Of a DNA stretch of 7,753 nucleotides, positions 1 through 6,472 are shown one piece after another. Every line of letters begins with the position of its first letter. Position 1 is the first letter of the stretch. The DNA lies in NCBI GenBank assembly GCA_016840185.1, contig JAEOSV010000196.1:1-7753 (forward strand), in the 5' to 3' direction. The notes beneath the pieces were generated by a model, which worked only from the letters and a program-made list of their open reading frames with translations, ran no database searches and had not been told where the DNA came from. Source of the DNA: Candidatus Hermodarchaeota archaeon. Its GTDB lineage: Archaea; Asgardarchaeota; Hermodarchaeia; Hermodarchaeales; Hermodarchaeaceae. The translations under genes and the position numbers were made by a program.

Positions 1-488
1 ATGGCGGTCAGGTAGTAAATGCTTTCCAAAGAATGATGGGAGTAGAGATACCAACCAACATTATTCTTGACATCAGCGAGTTTGGCTACGGAGTGACAAT
101 TAAACAAATCCTCGAAAGTGTTCGAGGTCAATTAATTACTGGGGAAGAGCTTGTTGATCGTGAGGTGTTGGGATATCTAATTGTTGACACCGCGGAGGCT
201 TTAGATGTCCTTTCAAGCACGGGGTTTTTCAAACTCTTTGAGGCTACTGAAGATCGTGCGCTTGTTTTGGTTAATGTGTCAACGGGTCGGGCTCCACTTA
301 TTGCCATGAAAGGGGAGATTAAACCAAGTCTTTTTGTACTACATGGTGTAGAACAAATCGATTATCTGGCAGTTGAACTTGCCAAACGAGAAGAAGTTCC
401 CCTGGCATTATCCCGTATGGAATCAGTTGGGGGAATGGTACGACGACTACATACTCTTCGAAAGCATACCGTTAATGAAAAACAGTGA
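1..488 (+). CDS. DRTGG-like domain protein, 5' end outside window (partial)
   Basis: The frame is open from the window edge (first full codon at 3), so the ATG at 33 is probably internal and only the C-terminal ~162 residues are seen. The region around 'RGQLITGEELVDREVLG', followed by a hydrophobic strand (ALVLVNV), a GRAPLIAMKG stretch and a final 'AVELAKREEVPLALSRME' segment, resembles the DRTGG domain. That domain occurs C-terminal to BioD-like P-loop domains in phosphotransacetylase-related proteins, as a free-standing unit, and with CBS domains. No membrane segment or signal peptide is visible. The function of DRTGG proteins is poorly known; a nucleotide-sensing or regulatory role would be inference. 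The stop codon overlaps the Shine-Dalgarno site of atpF, so the two genes are very likely co-transcribed. It is clearly not atpC, the gene that often precedes atpF in euryarchaeal operons. The coding call is strong; the family call is moderate. Confidence 0.6.
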   Translation, partial: GGQVVNAFQRMMGVEIPTNIILDISEFGYGVTIKQILESVRGQLITGEELVDREVLGYLIVDTAEALDVLSSTGFFKLFEATEDRALVLVNVSTGRAPLIAMKGEIKPSLFVLHGVEQIDYLAVELAKREEVPLALSRMESVGGMVRRLHTLRKHTVNEKQ

Positions 489-491
489 GGT
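487..491 (+). promoter_or_regulatory. Shine-Dalgarno site GAGGT of atpF
   Basis: GAGGT overlaps the TGA stop of the upstream gene and lies 8 nt before the ATG at 500. It favours ATG 500 over the in-frame GTG at 485, which would place the ribosome site inside the coding sequence and add five residues not seen in AtpF proteins. The overlap suggests translational coupling. Confidence 0.6.
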
Positions 492-499
492 TCTTTGGA

Positions 500-823
500 A
501 TGACAGATAAAATTGCAATAATCGGTGACACTGACACAGTTGTAGGCTTCCGCCTTGCTGGTGTTCTGAATTCAGAAATTCCTCCTGATGCTTCTGCATC
601 ACGTCAAGCATTACGGGATTTTTCCAATAATTCGAACATATCAATTATCATCATCACAGAACCGTTGGCTGAAGAAATCCGAGATACAATAGAAGAACTA
701 TCGGAACGCCCGTATCCGGTCATTGTCGAAATTCCAGACAAAAGTGGTCGTCTCGAAGGGAAAGAGAGCCCCGTTCGCCGATTAGTGAAACGTGCAATCG
801 GTGTGGAGCTTGAAGGATTTTGA
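500..823 (+). CDS. atpF: A-type ATP synthase subunit F
   Basis: This is the small central-stalk subunit of the archaeal A1AO ATP synthase, which contacts subunit D and the catalytic head on the cytoplasmic side. The 107-residue product has the family's usual length. It opens with the signature strand-loop 'KIAIIGDTDTVVGFRLAG' (residues 4-21), followed by a hydrophobic strand (SIIIITEPLAEEI, near 48-60) and the conserved C-terminal helix 'SPVRRLVKRAIGVEL'. The ATG at 500 is chosen because GAGGT lies 8 nt upstream and the protein then starts as relatives do. The preceding gene ends 11 nt before this start. atpA follows after 84 bp, the usual F-then-A order. No unusual residues are seen. Confidence 0.93.
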   Translation: MTDKIAIIGDTDTVVGFRLAGVLNSEIPPDASASRQALRDFSNNSNISIIIITEPLAEEIRDTIEELSERPYPVIVEIPDKSGRLEGKESPVRRLVKRAIGVELEGF

Positions 824-842
824 AACTCCCAACTACCAGAAG

Positions 843-850
843 AATTTTAA
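843..850 (+). promoter_or_regulatory. Possible TATA box before atpA
   Basis: AATTTTAA lies in the 84-bp gap between atpF and atpA, about 58 nt before the ATG at 908. A start site about 25 nt downstream would give a leader of roughly 35-40 nt. No clear BRE element is seen. Co-transcription with atpF is equally possible, so this is a weak call. Confidence 0.2.
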
Positions 851-907
851 CAACAGAACATAGCTGATAGAGAACCGGACAGCGAATTGTCAGAAAGGCG
901 GCTGATT

Positions 908-2683
908 ATGACTACTCGAATAGGAAGTATTCAACGAATAGCAGGTCCTCTTATCGAAGCAGATGGGCTCCTTGGAGTAACGATGTTTGAAGTTTGTAGA
1001 GTGGGAGGCGAAGAGCTAATTGGTGAAGTCAACCGCATTGTGGGTGACCGTGCCTATATTCAGGTCTATGAAGAAACCTCCGGATTAAAACCAGGTGAAA
1101 AAGTCGTTGCTACGGGAACTTCACTTGATGTGGAACTTGGTCCTGGTTTAGTAGGATCCATTTTTGATGGAATTCAACGCCCCCTCCCTAGTATTAAGGA
1201 GCAGGTTGGCGATTTCATTACTAGAGGAGTAACAGCAGACCCTCTTCCTCGCGATAAGAAATGGACCTTTACACCTACAGTTGAGAAGGGTGCTACTGTC
1301 TCTCAGGGAGATGTGCTTGGAACGGTTCAGGAAACAAGCGTGTTCTTACACAAAATCCTTGTTCCCCCTGGAATCGAAGGTAAAGTGAGCAGTATAGTCG
1401 GAGAAGGCGATTATACAATTCAAGAAGTCATAGCACAAGTCCAAACCAGTACAGGCAAAGAAGACCTAAAACTCACCCAACGATGGCCGGTCCGAATCGG
1501 ACGCCCCTATAAAACCAAAATTGGTACCGAAGTCCCTCTTTATACAGGACAGCGGGTAATCGACACGTTCTTTCCCGTCGCTAAGGGCGGCACCGGAGCA
1601 ATCCCAGGAGGTTTCGGCACCGGAAAAACTGTAACCCTTCACCAACTGGCAAAATGGGCCGATGCTGAAATTATTGTCTACGTCGGATGTGGTGAGCGAG
1701 GAAATGAAATGACTGAAGTTCTTGAAGACTTTCCCAAGCTCAAGGACCCTAAGAGTGGTAAATCCTTGATGGAAAGAACCCTCCTCGTTGCCAATACAAG
1801 CAATATGCCCGTTGCCGCACGTGAAGCCTCAATTTACACTGGAATCACGCTTGCTGAATATTTCCGAGATCAAGGTTATAATGTGGCTTTGATGGCTGAT
1901 AGTACCTCTCGTTGGGCAGAAGCACTCCGAGAGATTTCAGGACGATTAGAAGAGATGCCCGGTGAAGAAGGATATCCTGCCTATCTGGGTAGTCGGCTAG
2001 CTGATTTTTATGAAAGAGCAGGGCGCGTCCAAACGCTAGGAACAGATTATCGGGTAGGCAGTGTTACTGTTACTGGAGCTGTCTCTCCAGCTGGTGGTGA
2101 CTTTTCTGAACCAGTAACCCAGTCCACCTTACGAATCACCAAGGTATTTTGGGCACTTGACAAAGACATGGCTTCACGCCGATTTTTCCCCGCAATCAAT
2201 TATCTGCAAAGTTATTCCTTATACAAAGACGAATTGGTACCCTGGTATTCAGACAACATGGGAACCGACTGGCCAGAACTTACTGAAGAATCGCTTTCCA
2301 TCTTGCAACGTGATAAAGAACTTCGTGAAATTGTACAACTCGTGGGACCTGATGCACTACCAGAGCGTGAACGGGCAATCTTAGAAGCAGCTCGAATGGT
2401 CAAAGAAGATTATCTTATGCAGTCTGCCCTTCATCCTATCGATACCTATTGTCCGAAGTCGAAGAGTTACTGGATGTTGAAAATCATCATGAACTTTTGG
2501 CAACGGATGCGTCAGGCGATTGATGAAGGCATTCCTCTTCGACGTATTATTGCGCTTCCAGTTGTTGGAAAGATTGCTCGAATGAAGGTCCAACCTCATG
2601 AAGACCAAAAAATCATGCAACAATACTTCAAAGACCTTGAAAGTGAAATCAACAGCGAATTTATCTCCATTGAGGCAAATTAG
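908..2683 (+). CDS. atpA: A-type ATP synthase catalytic subunit A
   Basis: This is the catalytic subunit, which alternates with B in the A3B3 head and interconverts ATP and ADP plus phosphate. The 591-residue product has the usual length. In order it has an N-terminal beta barrel with the '[14 protein letters not shown]' motif (51-64), the A-type-specific non-homologous insert (roughly 110-190), the P-loop GGFGTGKT (234-241), the catalytic-glutamate motif '[13 protein letters not shown]' (Glu263), and '[20 protein letters not shown]' (330-349), followed by a helical C-terminal domain. The P-loop is odd: archaeal A subunits usually read GPFGSGKT. The ATG at 908 is preferred to the in-frame TTG at 887; AGGCGG lies 6 nt upstream of it and the protein then begins like its relatives. 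A PhoU/AbrB-like gene follows instead of atpB. Confidence 0.96.
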   Translation: MTTRIGSIQRIAGPLIEADGLLGVTMFEVCRVGGEELIGEVNRIVGDRAYIQVYEETSGLKPGEKVVATGTSLDVELGPGLVGSIFDGIQRPLPSIKEQVGDFITRGVTADPLPRDKKWTFTPTVEKGATVSQGDVLGTVQETSVFLHKILVPPGIEGKVSSIVGEGDYTIQEVIAQVQTSTGKEDLKLTQRWPVRIGRPYKTKIGTEVPLYTGQRVIDTFFPVAKGGTGAIPGGFGTGKTVTLHQLAKWADAEIIVYVGCGERGNEMTEVLEDFPKLKDPKSGKSLMERTLLVANTSNMPVAAREASIYTGITLAEYFRDQGYNVALMADSTSRWAEALREISGRLEEMPGEEGYPAYLGSRLADFYERAGRVQTLGTDYRVGSVTVTGAVSPAGGDFSEPVTQSTLRITKVFWALDKDMASRRFFPAINYLQSYSLYKDELVPWYSDNMGTDWPELTEESLSILQRDKELREIVQLVGPDALPERERAILEAARMVKEDYLMQSALHPIDTYCPKSKSYWMLKIIMNFWQRMRQAIDEGIPLRRIIALPVVGKIARMKVQPHEDQKIMQQYFKDLESEINSEFISIEAN

Positions 2684-2751
2684 TTATCCTATCAAGACCA
2701 GATTATAGCCAGTTGAGTCCCATTCCTCTACTTGGGGATAGGCGTATCGCA

Positions 2752-3744
2752 ATGATAGATGAAACCCGAAAAGCAACGCAATGGGGAAAAAGCAAAACCC
2801 TTGTAGTGAGTCTACCTCGTCGTTGGATTAAGAAATTCGGGATAGAACCAGATTCGCAACTTCACATTCAGGAAGATCCAGATGGCTCGTTACGCATCAC
2901 TCCGTTACATATGAAGGAATCACCTTCGGAAAAAGTTGCAATAGTCCGTCTTTTGGAACAGGATGAGTTGACACTTACAACAATTCTTGAAACCTACTAT
3001 GTCGTTGGTTATGACCAACTAACAATTGAAAGTAGCCGCAGATTAAATGAGTCCGTCCGAAAGACTGTAACAAAGATTGTAAACCAGCTTCCTGGATTTG
3101 AAATCCTTGAAAGTACGAATCGTCGAATAGTTATCAAGGGAGTTAGTGTGATTCGAGGACAAGATATCATTGAGTTTGTGAAGATGAGTGGTAGAGCCAC
3201 AATTGAGTGTGTCATGACCCTCATTACGGGATTACGGGCAGGTGCTGATGAAACTGAACGCGTCGCTAATGAACTTATTTCTGAAGCCTGGCGCCATCGT
3301 GGAAATTATCTGAGAGCCCAACGTGAATTAAGAAAGGCTATGAGTATTCGTCCACCTGGGTTCAAACTTGAAATGGCGGATATCTTTGATACGTCATACT
3401 TCATTCTTCAGTTGAGTAGTATTCATGAAAATATTCATCATATCGCAGAAGCGTTGACTCGCCGTCAACCACCGGATGATCAAAATCAACTGGCGGTTGC
3501 AGCATTAACGAAAGTGCATGATAATCTAAAGAAAGCCATTTCAGCTTTTCTTCAGCGAAACCAGGAAATGGTGCGTCAAGTCCTTGGGGAAATTCCACTT
3601 CTCCGACAATGGAAACGGCAAACGGAAACAATTGTGGATGTCATGCGAGATTCCGTAATAACACAAATTATTTTGGATCGAATGGAAGAAATGTTGGCTT
3701 ATAACAGTGGTATTGCAAAAACAGCATTACTATTAAAGACCTAA
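2752..3744 (+). CDS. PhoU-like regulator with AbrB-type N-terminal domain
   Basis: The 330-residue product begins with an AbrB/SpoVT-like swapped-hairpin segment (about residues 1-50): 'GKSKTLVVSLPRRWIKKFGI' followed by an acidic 'PDSQLHIQEDPDGSLRITP' strand pair. This is the arrangement of archaeal PhoU-family proteins that carry a DNA-binding-like N-terminus. The remainder is charged and helical, with heptad-like helices from about 170 to the end, consistent with a PhoU helical bundle. No membrane segment is seen. Bacterial PhoU restrains phosphate uptake with PstSCAB-PhoR, but no pst or pho genes are in this window, so its target is unknown. The ATG at 2752 is preferred to the TTG at 2713 because the AbrB motif then lies at the N-terminus as in relatives; AGGCG lies 7 nt upstream. 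Its place between atpA and atpB suggests, by inference, a link between phosphate or energy state and ATP synthase expression. Confidence 0.8.
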   Translation: MIDETRKATQWGKSKTLVVSLPRRWIKKFGIEPDSQLHIQEDPDGSLRITPLHMKESPSEKVAIVRLLEQDELTLTTILETYYVVGYDQLTIESSRRLNESVRKTVTKIVNQLPGFEILESTNRRIVIKGVSVIRGQDIIEFVKMSGRATIECVMTLITGLRAGADETERVANELISEAWRHRGNYLRAQRELRKAMSIRPPGFKLEMADIFDTSYFILQLSSIHENIHHIAEALTRRQPPDDQNQLAVAALTKVHDNLKKAISAFLQRNQEMVRQVLGEIPLLRQWKRQTETIVDVMRDSVITQIILDRMEEMLAYNSGIAKTALLLKT

Positions 3745-3757
3745 TTTTATTTTCTCG
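3745..3757 (+). terminator. T-rich tract after the PhoU-like gene
   Basis: TTTTATTTTCTC follows the stop codon directly. Archaeal RNA polymerase often terminates at such oligo-T tracts without a hairpin. It could give full or partial termination before atpB. The reading rests on composition only. Confidence 0.35.
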
Positions 3758-3770
3758 TCTCAAAGCAATG

Positions 3771-3779
3771 CTTAAAAGT
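3771..3779 (+). promoter_or_regulatory. Possible TATA box for atpB
   Basis: CTTAAAAGT lies about 25 nt upstream of the base of the leader hairpin and 70 nt before the atpB start. With the T-rich tract just before it, this is compatible with a separate promoter for atpB. The upstream BRE is not distinctive. Confidence 0.3.
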
Positions 3780-3800
3780 TGCACAAGCCTAGTGACCGAA

Positions 3801-3837
3801 GCCCGACATCCTTCGCCGTTAGGATGGTCGAAAGGGC
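3801..3837 (+). promoter_or_regulatory. Hairpin in the atpB 5' leader
   Basis: CGACATCCT (3804-3812) pairs with AGGAT-G-GTCG (3821-3830), giving 9 bp with one bulged G around the loop TCGCCGTT. GCC (3801-3803) can pair with GGC (3835-3837) across an AAAG bulge. The Shine-Dalgarno GAGGT (3838-3842) begins one base after the stem and sits 7 nt before the atpB ATG. A structure this close to the ribosome site could tune translation; the pairing is seen, the role is inferred. Confidence 0.4.
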
Positions 3838-3849
3838 GAGGTTGTAAAA

Positions 3850-5283
3850 ATGACCGATCGACAAGCTACCTCATTGAAGCCCACCTATCAAACAGTTTCT
3901 ACCGTTACAGGACCCCTGCTAATTCTCGATGAAGTAAAAGATGTCGCCTATAACGAGCTAGTCGAAGTCACCGCTCCAGATGGTTCCCTTCGTAGAGGAA
4001 CTGTATTAGAAGCGATGCGCGGACGGGCTATTGTACAGGTTTTCGAAGGAACGCGAGGACTGGATACCAAATCCACACGGGTTCGTCTAACAGGTGAAAC
4101 GATGAAAACTGCTGTTACAATCGACTTACTTGGTCGTGTTCTCAATGGATCAGGAACACCAATTGACCAAGGACCACCCATTGTTCCCGATGATGAATTA
4201 GACCTCAATGGTGCACCGATGAACCCAGATGCACGACAATACCCCCGTGAATTTATTCAAACAGGATTAAGTGTGATCGATGGACTCAATACCCTTGTCA
4301 GGGGTCAAAAACTACCCATTTTCAGTGGATCTGGACTTCCCCACGACCGCGTTGCAGCACAAATTACACGTCAAGCTAAAATCCCCGGAAAAGAAGAAAA
4401 GTTCGCAGTAATTCTTTGCGCAATTGGAATCACTGCTGAAACGGCACAATTCTATATGAAAAATCTCGAAGAAACAGGAGCGTTAGCTACCAGTGTCCTC
4501 GTTTTGAACCTCGCTGATGACCCACCCATTGAACGTATTATCACACCCCGAACTGCTCTCACTATCGCTGAGTACCTTGCTTTTGAACAGAATATGCATG
4601 TTCTCGTAATTCTCACAGACATGCTCAATTATGCTAATGCCTTACGTGAAATTTCAGCAGCTCGAGAAGAAGTGCCTGGTCGTCGTGGATACCCCGGATA
4701 CCTTTACACTGACCTTTCGTCCATTTATGAACGGGCAGGGCGTATTATCGGACGAAACGGTACCATCACCCAGATGCCCATTCTCACCATGCCTGGTGAT
4801 GATATCACCCATCCAGTGGCAGACCTGACTGGGTATATTACTGAAGGACAACTCATTACGAGTCGATCCCTTCACAACAAAGGAATCTACCCACCTATTG
4901 ATCCAGCTCCTAGCCTAAGCCGTTTAATGAAAGAAGGAATCGGTGAAGGGCACACTCGAGCAGATCATAATGAAGTCCAAGCCCAGCTCTACTATGCAGC
5001 AAGTGAAGGTTCTGACCTCCGCGACCTTGTAGCCGTCGTCGGTGAAGGCGCCCTTTCTGACCGGGATCAGGTATATCTAAGCTTCATCCAAACCTTTGAA
5101 CAACAATTTCTCAACCAAGGTGAATTTGAGGAACGCACCATTGAACAAACTCTTGACCTCGGCTGGGAAATGCTTTCACGATTCCCTGAGCGCGAACTCA
5201 AACGAATCGACCCCGAAACCATCGATAAGGCGAAAAATCAACAGCTTTACCGCTATTCACCCTCAGCAAGCGAATCCAACTAA
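3850..5283 (+). CDS. atpB: A-type ATP synthase regulatory subunit B
   Basis: This is the non-catalytic nucleotide-binding subunit of the A3B3 head, alternating with AtpA. The 477-residue product is near the usual length. Visible in order are the N-terminal barrel with '[13 protein letters not shown]' (60-72), '[10 protein letters not shown]' (97-106), '[22 protein letters not shown]' near 137-158, the degenerate P-loop segment SGSGLPHD (159-166; relatives read SASGLPHN), '[34 protein letters not shown]' around 257-290, and '[15 protein letters not shown]' further on. The lack of a true Walker A motif is normal for B. The ATG at 3850 has GAGGT 7 nt upstream and no better in-frame start. The gene is separated from atpA by the PhoU-like gene. 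No atpD follows, so the D stalk subunit must be encoded elsewhere. Confidence 0.96.
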   Translation: MTDRQATSLKPTYQTVSTVTGPLLILDEVKDVAYNELVEVTAPDGSLRRGTVLEAMRGRAIVQVFEGTRGLDTKSTRVRLTGETMKTAVTIDLLGRVLNGSGTPIDQGPPIVPDDELDLNGAPMNPDARQYPREFIQTGLSVIDGLNTLVRGQKLPIFSGSGLPHDRVAAQITRQAKIPGKEEKFAVILCAIGITAETAQFYMKNLEETGALATSVLVLNLADDPPIERIITPRTALTIAEYLAFEQNMHVLVILTDMLNYANALREISAAREEVPGRRGYPGYLYTDLSSIYERAGRIIGRNGTITQMPILTMPGDDITHPVADLTGYITEGQLITSRSLHNKGIYPPIDPAPSLSRLMKEGIGEGHTRADHNEVQAQLYYAASEGSDLRDLVAVVGEGALSDRDQVYLSFIQTFEQQFLNQGEFEERTIEQTLDLGWEMLSRFPERELKRIDPETIDKAKNQQLYRYSPSASESN

Positions 5284-5304
5284 TTTCCTTCCTAATCAAA
5301 CACC

Positions 5305-5336
5305 TTCGAAATCTATTTTCGGATACTATTTCTTTT
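5305..5336 (+). terminator. Possible terminator after atpB
   Basis: TTCGAAA (5305-5311) pairs with TTTCGGA (5317-5323), a 7-bp stem with one T-G pair around the loop TCTAT, followed by the T-rich stretch TACTATTTCTTTT. It lies 21 nt after the atpB stop, where the ATP synthase transcript would be expected to end. Confidence 0.4.
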
Positions 5337-5401
5337 CAAAAAGGCCCAAAAACCCAACAGAGCCAGTATTGCTCAGGAATCCATGATTATCACCAAAATT
5401 G

Positions 5402-5408
5402 TTTTAGG
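5402..5408 (+). promoter_or_regulatory. Possible TATA box for tRNA-Gly
   Basis: TTTTAGG, preceded by CCAAAATTG, lies about 31-37 nt before the tRNA 5' end, a reasonable place for an archaeal TATA/BRE pair. The match to the consensus is weak, and the choice rests mainly on spacing. Confidence 0.2.
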
Positions 5409-5438
5409 TCGATTTGATACTTCATCACTCTAGAACCG

Positions 5439-5542
5439 GCGGCTTTGATCTAGTGGTTATGATCCAGGCCTCCCACGCCTGAGACCCGGGTTCGAAAGTA
5501 TGACAAGATGCTTTGTTACCGAAAATCCCGGAAGCCGCACCA
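5439..5542 (+). tRNA. tRNA-Gly(CCC) with a 29-nt intron in the T-loop
   Basis: The gene decodes GGG glycine codons. Acceptor strands GCGGCTT (5439-5445) and AAGCCGC (5532-5538) pair perfectly. The D arm has A14, G15 and G18-G19 (5452-5456). The anticodon arm is CAGGC (5465-5469) / GCCTG (5477-5481) with loop CTCCCAC and anticodon CCC at 5472-5474. The variable loop is AGAC. The T stem is CCGGG (5486-5490) / CCCGG (5527-5531). Discriminator A5539 is followed by an encoded CCA (5540-5542). C35, C36 and A73 fit glycine identity. The T-loop is interrupted at 5497-5525; removing that segment leaves the canonical loop TTCGAAT and a 75-nt tRNA. The D stem has one T-T mismatch (13-22). Without the intron the gene is otherwise regular and probably functional. 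Confidence 0.93.
5497..5525 (+). other. BHB-type tRNA intron between positions 59 and 60
   Basis: The segment folds with its flanks into a full archaeal bulge-helix-bulge motif. The outer helix is the T stem CCGGG/CCCGG. The 4-bp central helix is TTCG (5491-5494) with CGAA (5520-5523). The 5' bulge is A5495-A5497, the 3' bulge A5524-T5526, and the inner helix GTA (5498-5500) with TAC (5517-5519), followed by ACAA/TTGT. Cutting each bulge after its second base, the usual rule of the tRNA splicing endonuclease EndA, frees 29 nt and restores a standard T-loop. No anticodon-loop intron is present. Confidence 0.88.
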
Positions 5543-5555
5543 TTTCTTATTTTCC
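5543..5555 (+). terminator. T-rich terminator after tRNA-Gly
   Basis: TTTCTTATTTTCC follows the encoded CCA directly. This is the kind of oligo-T tract at which archaeal tRNA transcripts end. Confidence 0.45.
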
Positions 5556-5560
5556 GAACG

Positions 5561-5569
5561 AATAAAAAG
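5561..5569 (+). promoter_or_regulatory. Possible TATA box of the K-turn RNA
   Basis: AATAAAAAG lies about 27 nt upstream of the first base of the 10-bp stem (5592), preceded by CCGAACG. This matches archaeal TATA-to-start spacing and would put the transcript's 5' end at or just before the stem. It depends on the RNA call being right. Confidence 0.3.
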
Positions 5570-5585
5570 CCAAGAGACCAAGAGG

Positions 5586-5686
5586 AAGGAAGGAGAATGG
5601 CAGTGACGACCTGACCCTTTAGACCTATAGTTTACTATTAGGAATGACAAGGATCTTGAGTGCTGAGCCGTTCTCCGCCCCTTTTT
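5586..5686 (+). ncRNA. Candidate K-turn (box C/D-like) small RNA
   Basis: GGAGAATGGC (5592-5601) pairs with GCCGTTCTCC (5667-5676), 10 bp with one T-G pair. Directly inside the stem is a near-perfect kink-turn: a 3-nt bulge AGT (5602-5604), tandem sheared-type pairs G5605-A5666 and A5606-G5665, a C-T mismatch, then G5608-C5663. This equals a C box GTGACGA (one change from RTGATGA) and a consensus D box CTGA (5663-5666), the fold bound by L7Ae. ATGACAA (5644-5650) is a loose C' box exactly 12 nt before the D box, but no convincing D' is seen, and the 53 nt between the boxes are longer than usual. Inside, CCTATAG can pair with CTATTAGG, and CAAG with CTTG. The stem is followed by CGCCCCTTTTT, a likely terminator. 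It may be a divergent methylation-guide RNA or another L7Ae-binding RNA. Confidence 0.45.
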
Positions 5687-5693
5687 CAATTTT
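5682..5693 (+). terminator. T-rich tract closing the K-turn RNA
   Basis: TTTTTCAATTTT follows the 3' strand of the 10-bp stem after six bases and reaches the last codon of the convergent cofE homologue. It is a plausible rightward terminator. Confidence 0.35.
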
Positions 5694-6471
5694 AGTATTT
5701 TACATTTTTGCTGTATTGTTCGAAAATTGCCATGTATAAGCATTCTTGCTTTGAAATGGTCAAATCTTTCGGATTAATAATTTTTTTTGTGAAGTGTACC
5801 GGTGCTCCGCGAATGACTACGAATGGTATCTGTTCATTAGATTCTCCCATCAGAACTTGAGCTGCGGATGCCAGATTATCAGCGACTGCTGACCGAGTGA
5901 TGCGGAGTGATCGACCAAAAAGATCCGGATAACCTCGAAAATCTTTGATGGGTTCAATCCCTGCGACTGCAACTGCGAGTCCAACAGTTCCAAGTCGGAG
6001 AGGTTGGGTGCGACTATCAGCAATTATAATCCCAAGTTCCTTTCCAGTTTCTGCTTCTAGCTCAGTTTTGATGTGTCTAGCAAATTTAGTTGGGTTCGAA
6101 GGTAGGAGGACCACATGTCCAAGAGGGGCATTGGATCGGTCAATACCGGCGTTAGCCATGAGTGTGTTATCCTTTATGGTGAGGAGCACATGTGGTACTC
6201 CACCTAGAATCTCGTCGGCTTCATCAATGATAATCTGGGCAAGTGGGGCTTCTAAAGCATATTGTTCTGAGAGCTCTTGAGCATGAGGAGTGACATCGAT
6301 TGTACTTAGTTTCCGAATCCGATTTTGGGAGGTTGCTACCACGGTCTCGGCGATAACCAGGATATCTTGAGAAGCTAATGAAAATCCTTGTTGAGAAAGG
6401 GTATGAGAGAACAGTTCAACCAAATTGTCGCCGGGTTGGATTATGGGTGTTTGAATTCCAATAAGTTCCAT
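5692..6471 (-). CDS. cofE: CofE-family gamma-glutamyl ligase (F420-0:glutamate ligase or FolC2-like)
   Basis: The 259-residue product matches the CofE family, which uses GTP to form amide bonds between L-glutamate and F420-0. It has the N-terminal 'IQTPIIQPGDNLVEL', then 'LMANAGIDRSNAPLG' (104-118) and 'IIADSRTQPLRLGTVGLAVAVAG' starting at 149, with Asp111 and Asp152 at the places of the family's metal-binding aspartates, then 'DFRGYPDLFGR' (177-187) and 'VMG..' and 'PFVVIRG' near the end. Two family motifs are altered: the usual 'SKAEGR' reads 'ATSQNR' (46-51), and 'DTxGR' reads 'DSRTQ' (152-156). The ATG at 6471, 1 nt after the folP stop, is chosen because the longer frame upstream only overlaps folP. 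Pairing with folP suggests it may glutamylate a folate, as the chlamydial CofE homologue FolC2 does. The family is certain; the substrate is not. Confidence 0.85.
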   Translation of the reverse strand: MELIGIQTPIIQPGDNLVELFSHTLSQQGFSLASQDILVIAETVVATSQNRIRKLSTIDVTPHAQELSEQYALEAPLAQIIIDEADEILGGVPHVLLTIKDNTLMANAGIDRSNAPLGHVVLLPSNPTKFARHIKTELEAETGKELGIIIADSRTQPLRLGTVGLAVAVAGIEPIKDFRGYPDLFGRSLRITRSAVADNLASAAQVLMGESNEQIPFVVIRGAPVHFTKKIINPKDLTISKQECLYMAIFEQYSKNVKY

Positions 6472-6472
6472 T

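Noticed and set aside
485..499. GTG start for atpF at 485
   Set aside because: It would put the Shine-Dalgarno site inside the gene and add residues not found in AtpF; ATG 500 has GAGGT at proper spacing.
862..906. Repeated GCTGAT before atpA
   Set aside because: Two copies of a six-base word in AT-rich leader DNA are not evidence of a site.
887..907. TTG start for atpA at 887
   Set aside because: There is no ribosome site ahead of it; the ATG at 908 has AGGCGG upstream and gives a family-like N-terminus.
2688..2742. CCTATC/GATAGG inverted repeat between atpA and the PhoU-like gene
   Set aside because: Six base pairs around a 43-nt loop are expected by chance, and an alternative TCCC/GGGGA pairing competes.
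2713..2751. TTG start for the PhoU-like gene at 2713
   Set aside because: It adds 13 residues before the AbrB-type motif that normally sits at the very N-terminus.
5096..5386. 96-codon plus-strand open frame across the atpB end
   Set aside because: Mostly an out-of-frame shadow of atpB, with a low-complexity tail in the intergenic region.
5603..5614. C box and the nearby CTGA (5611-5614) as a D' box
   Set aside because: Only one base separates them, leaving no room for a guide segment.
5516..5743. 75-codon minus-strand open frame over the tRNA 3' half and the K-turn RNA
   Set aside because: It antisense-overlaps the tRNA and runs into cofE in another frame; the product has no recognisable features.
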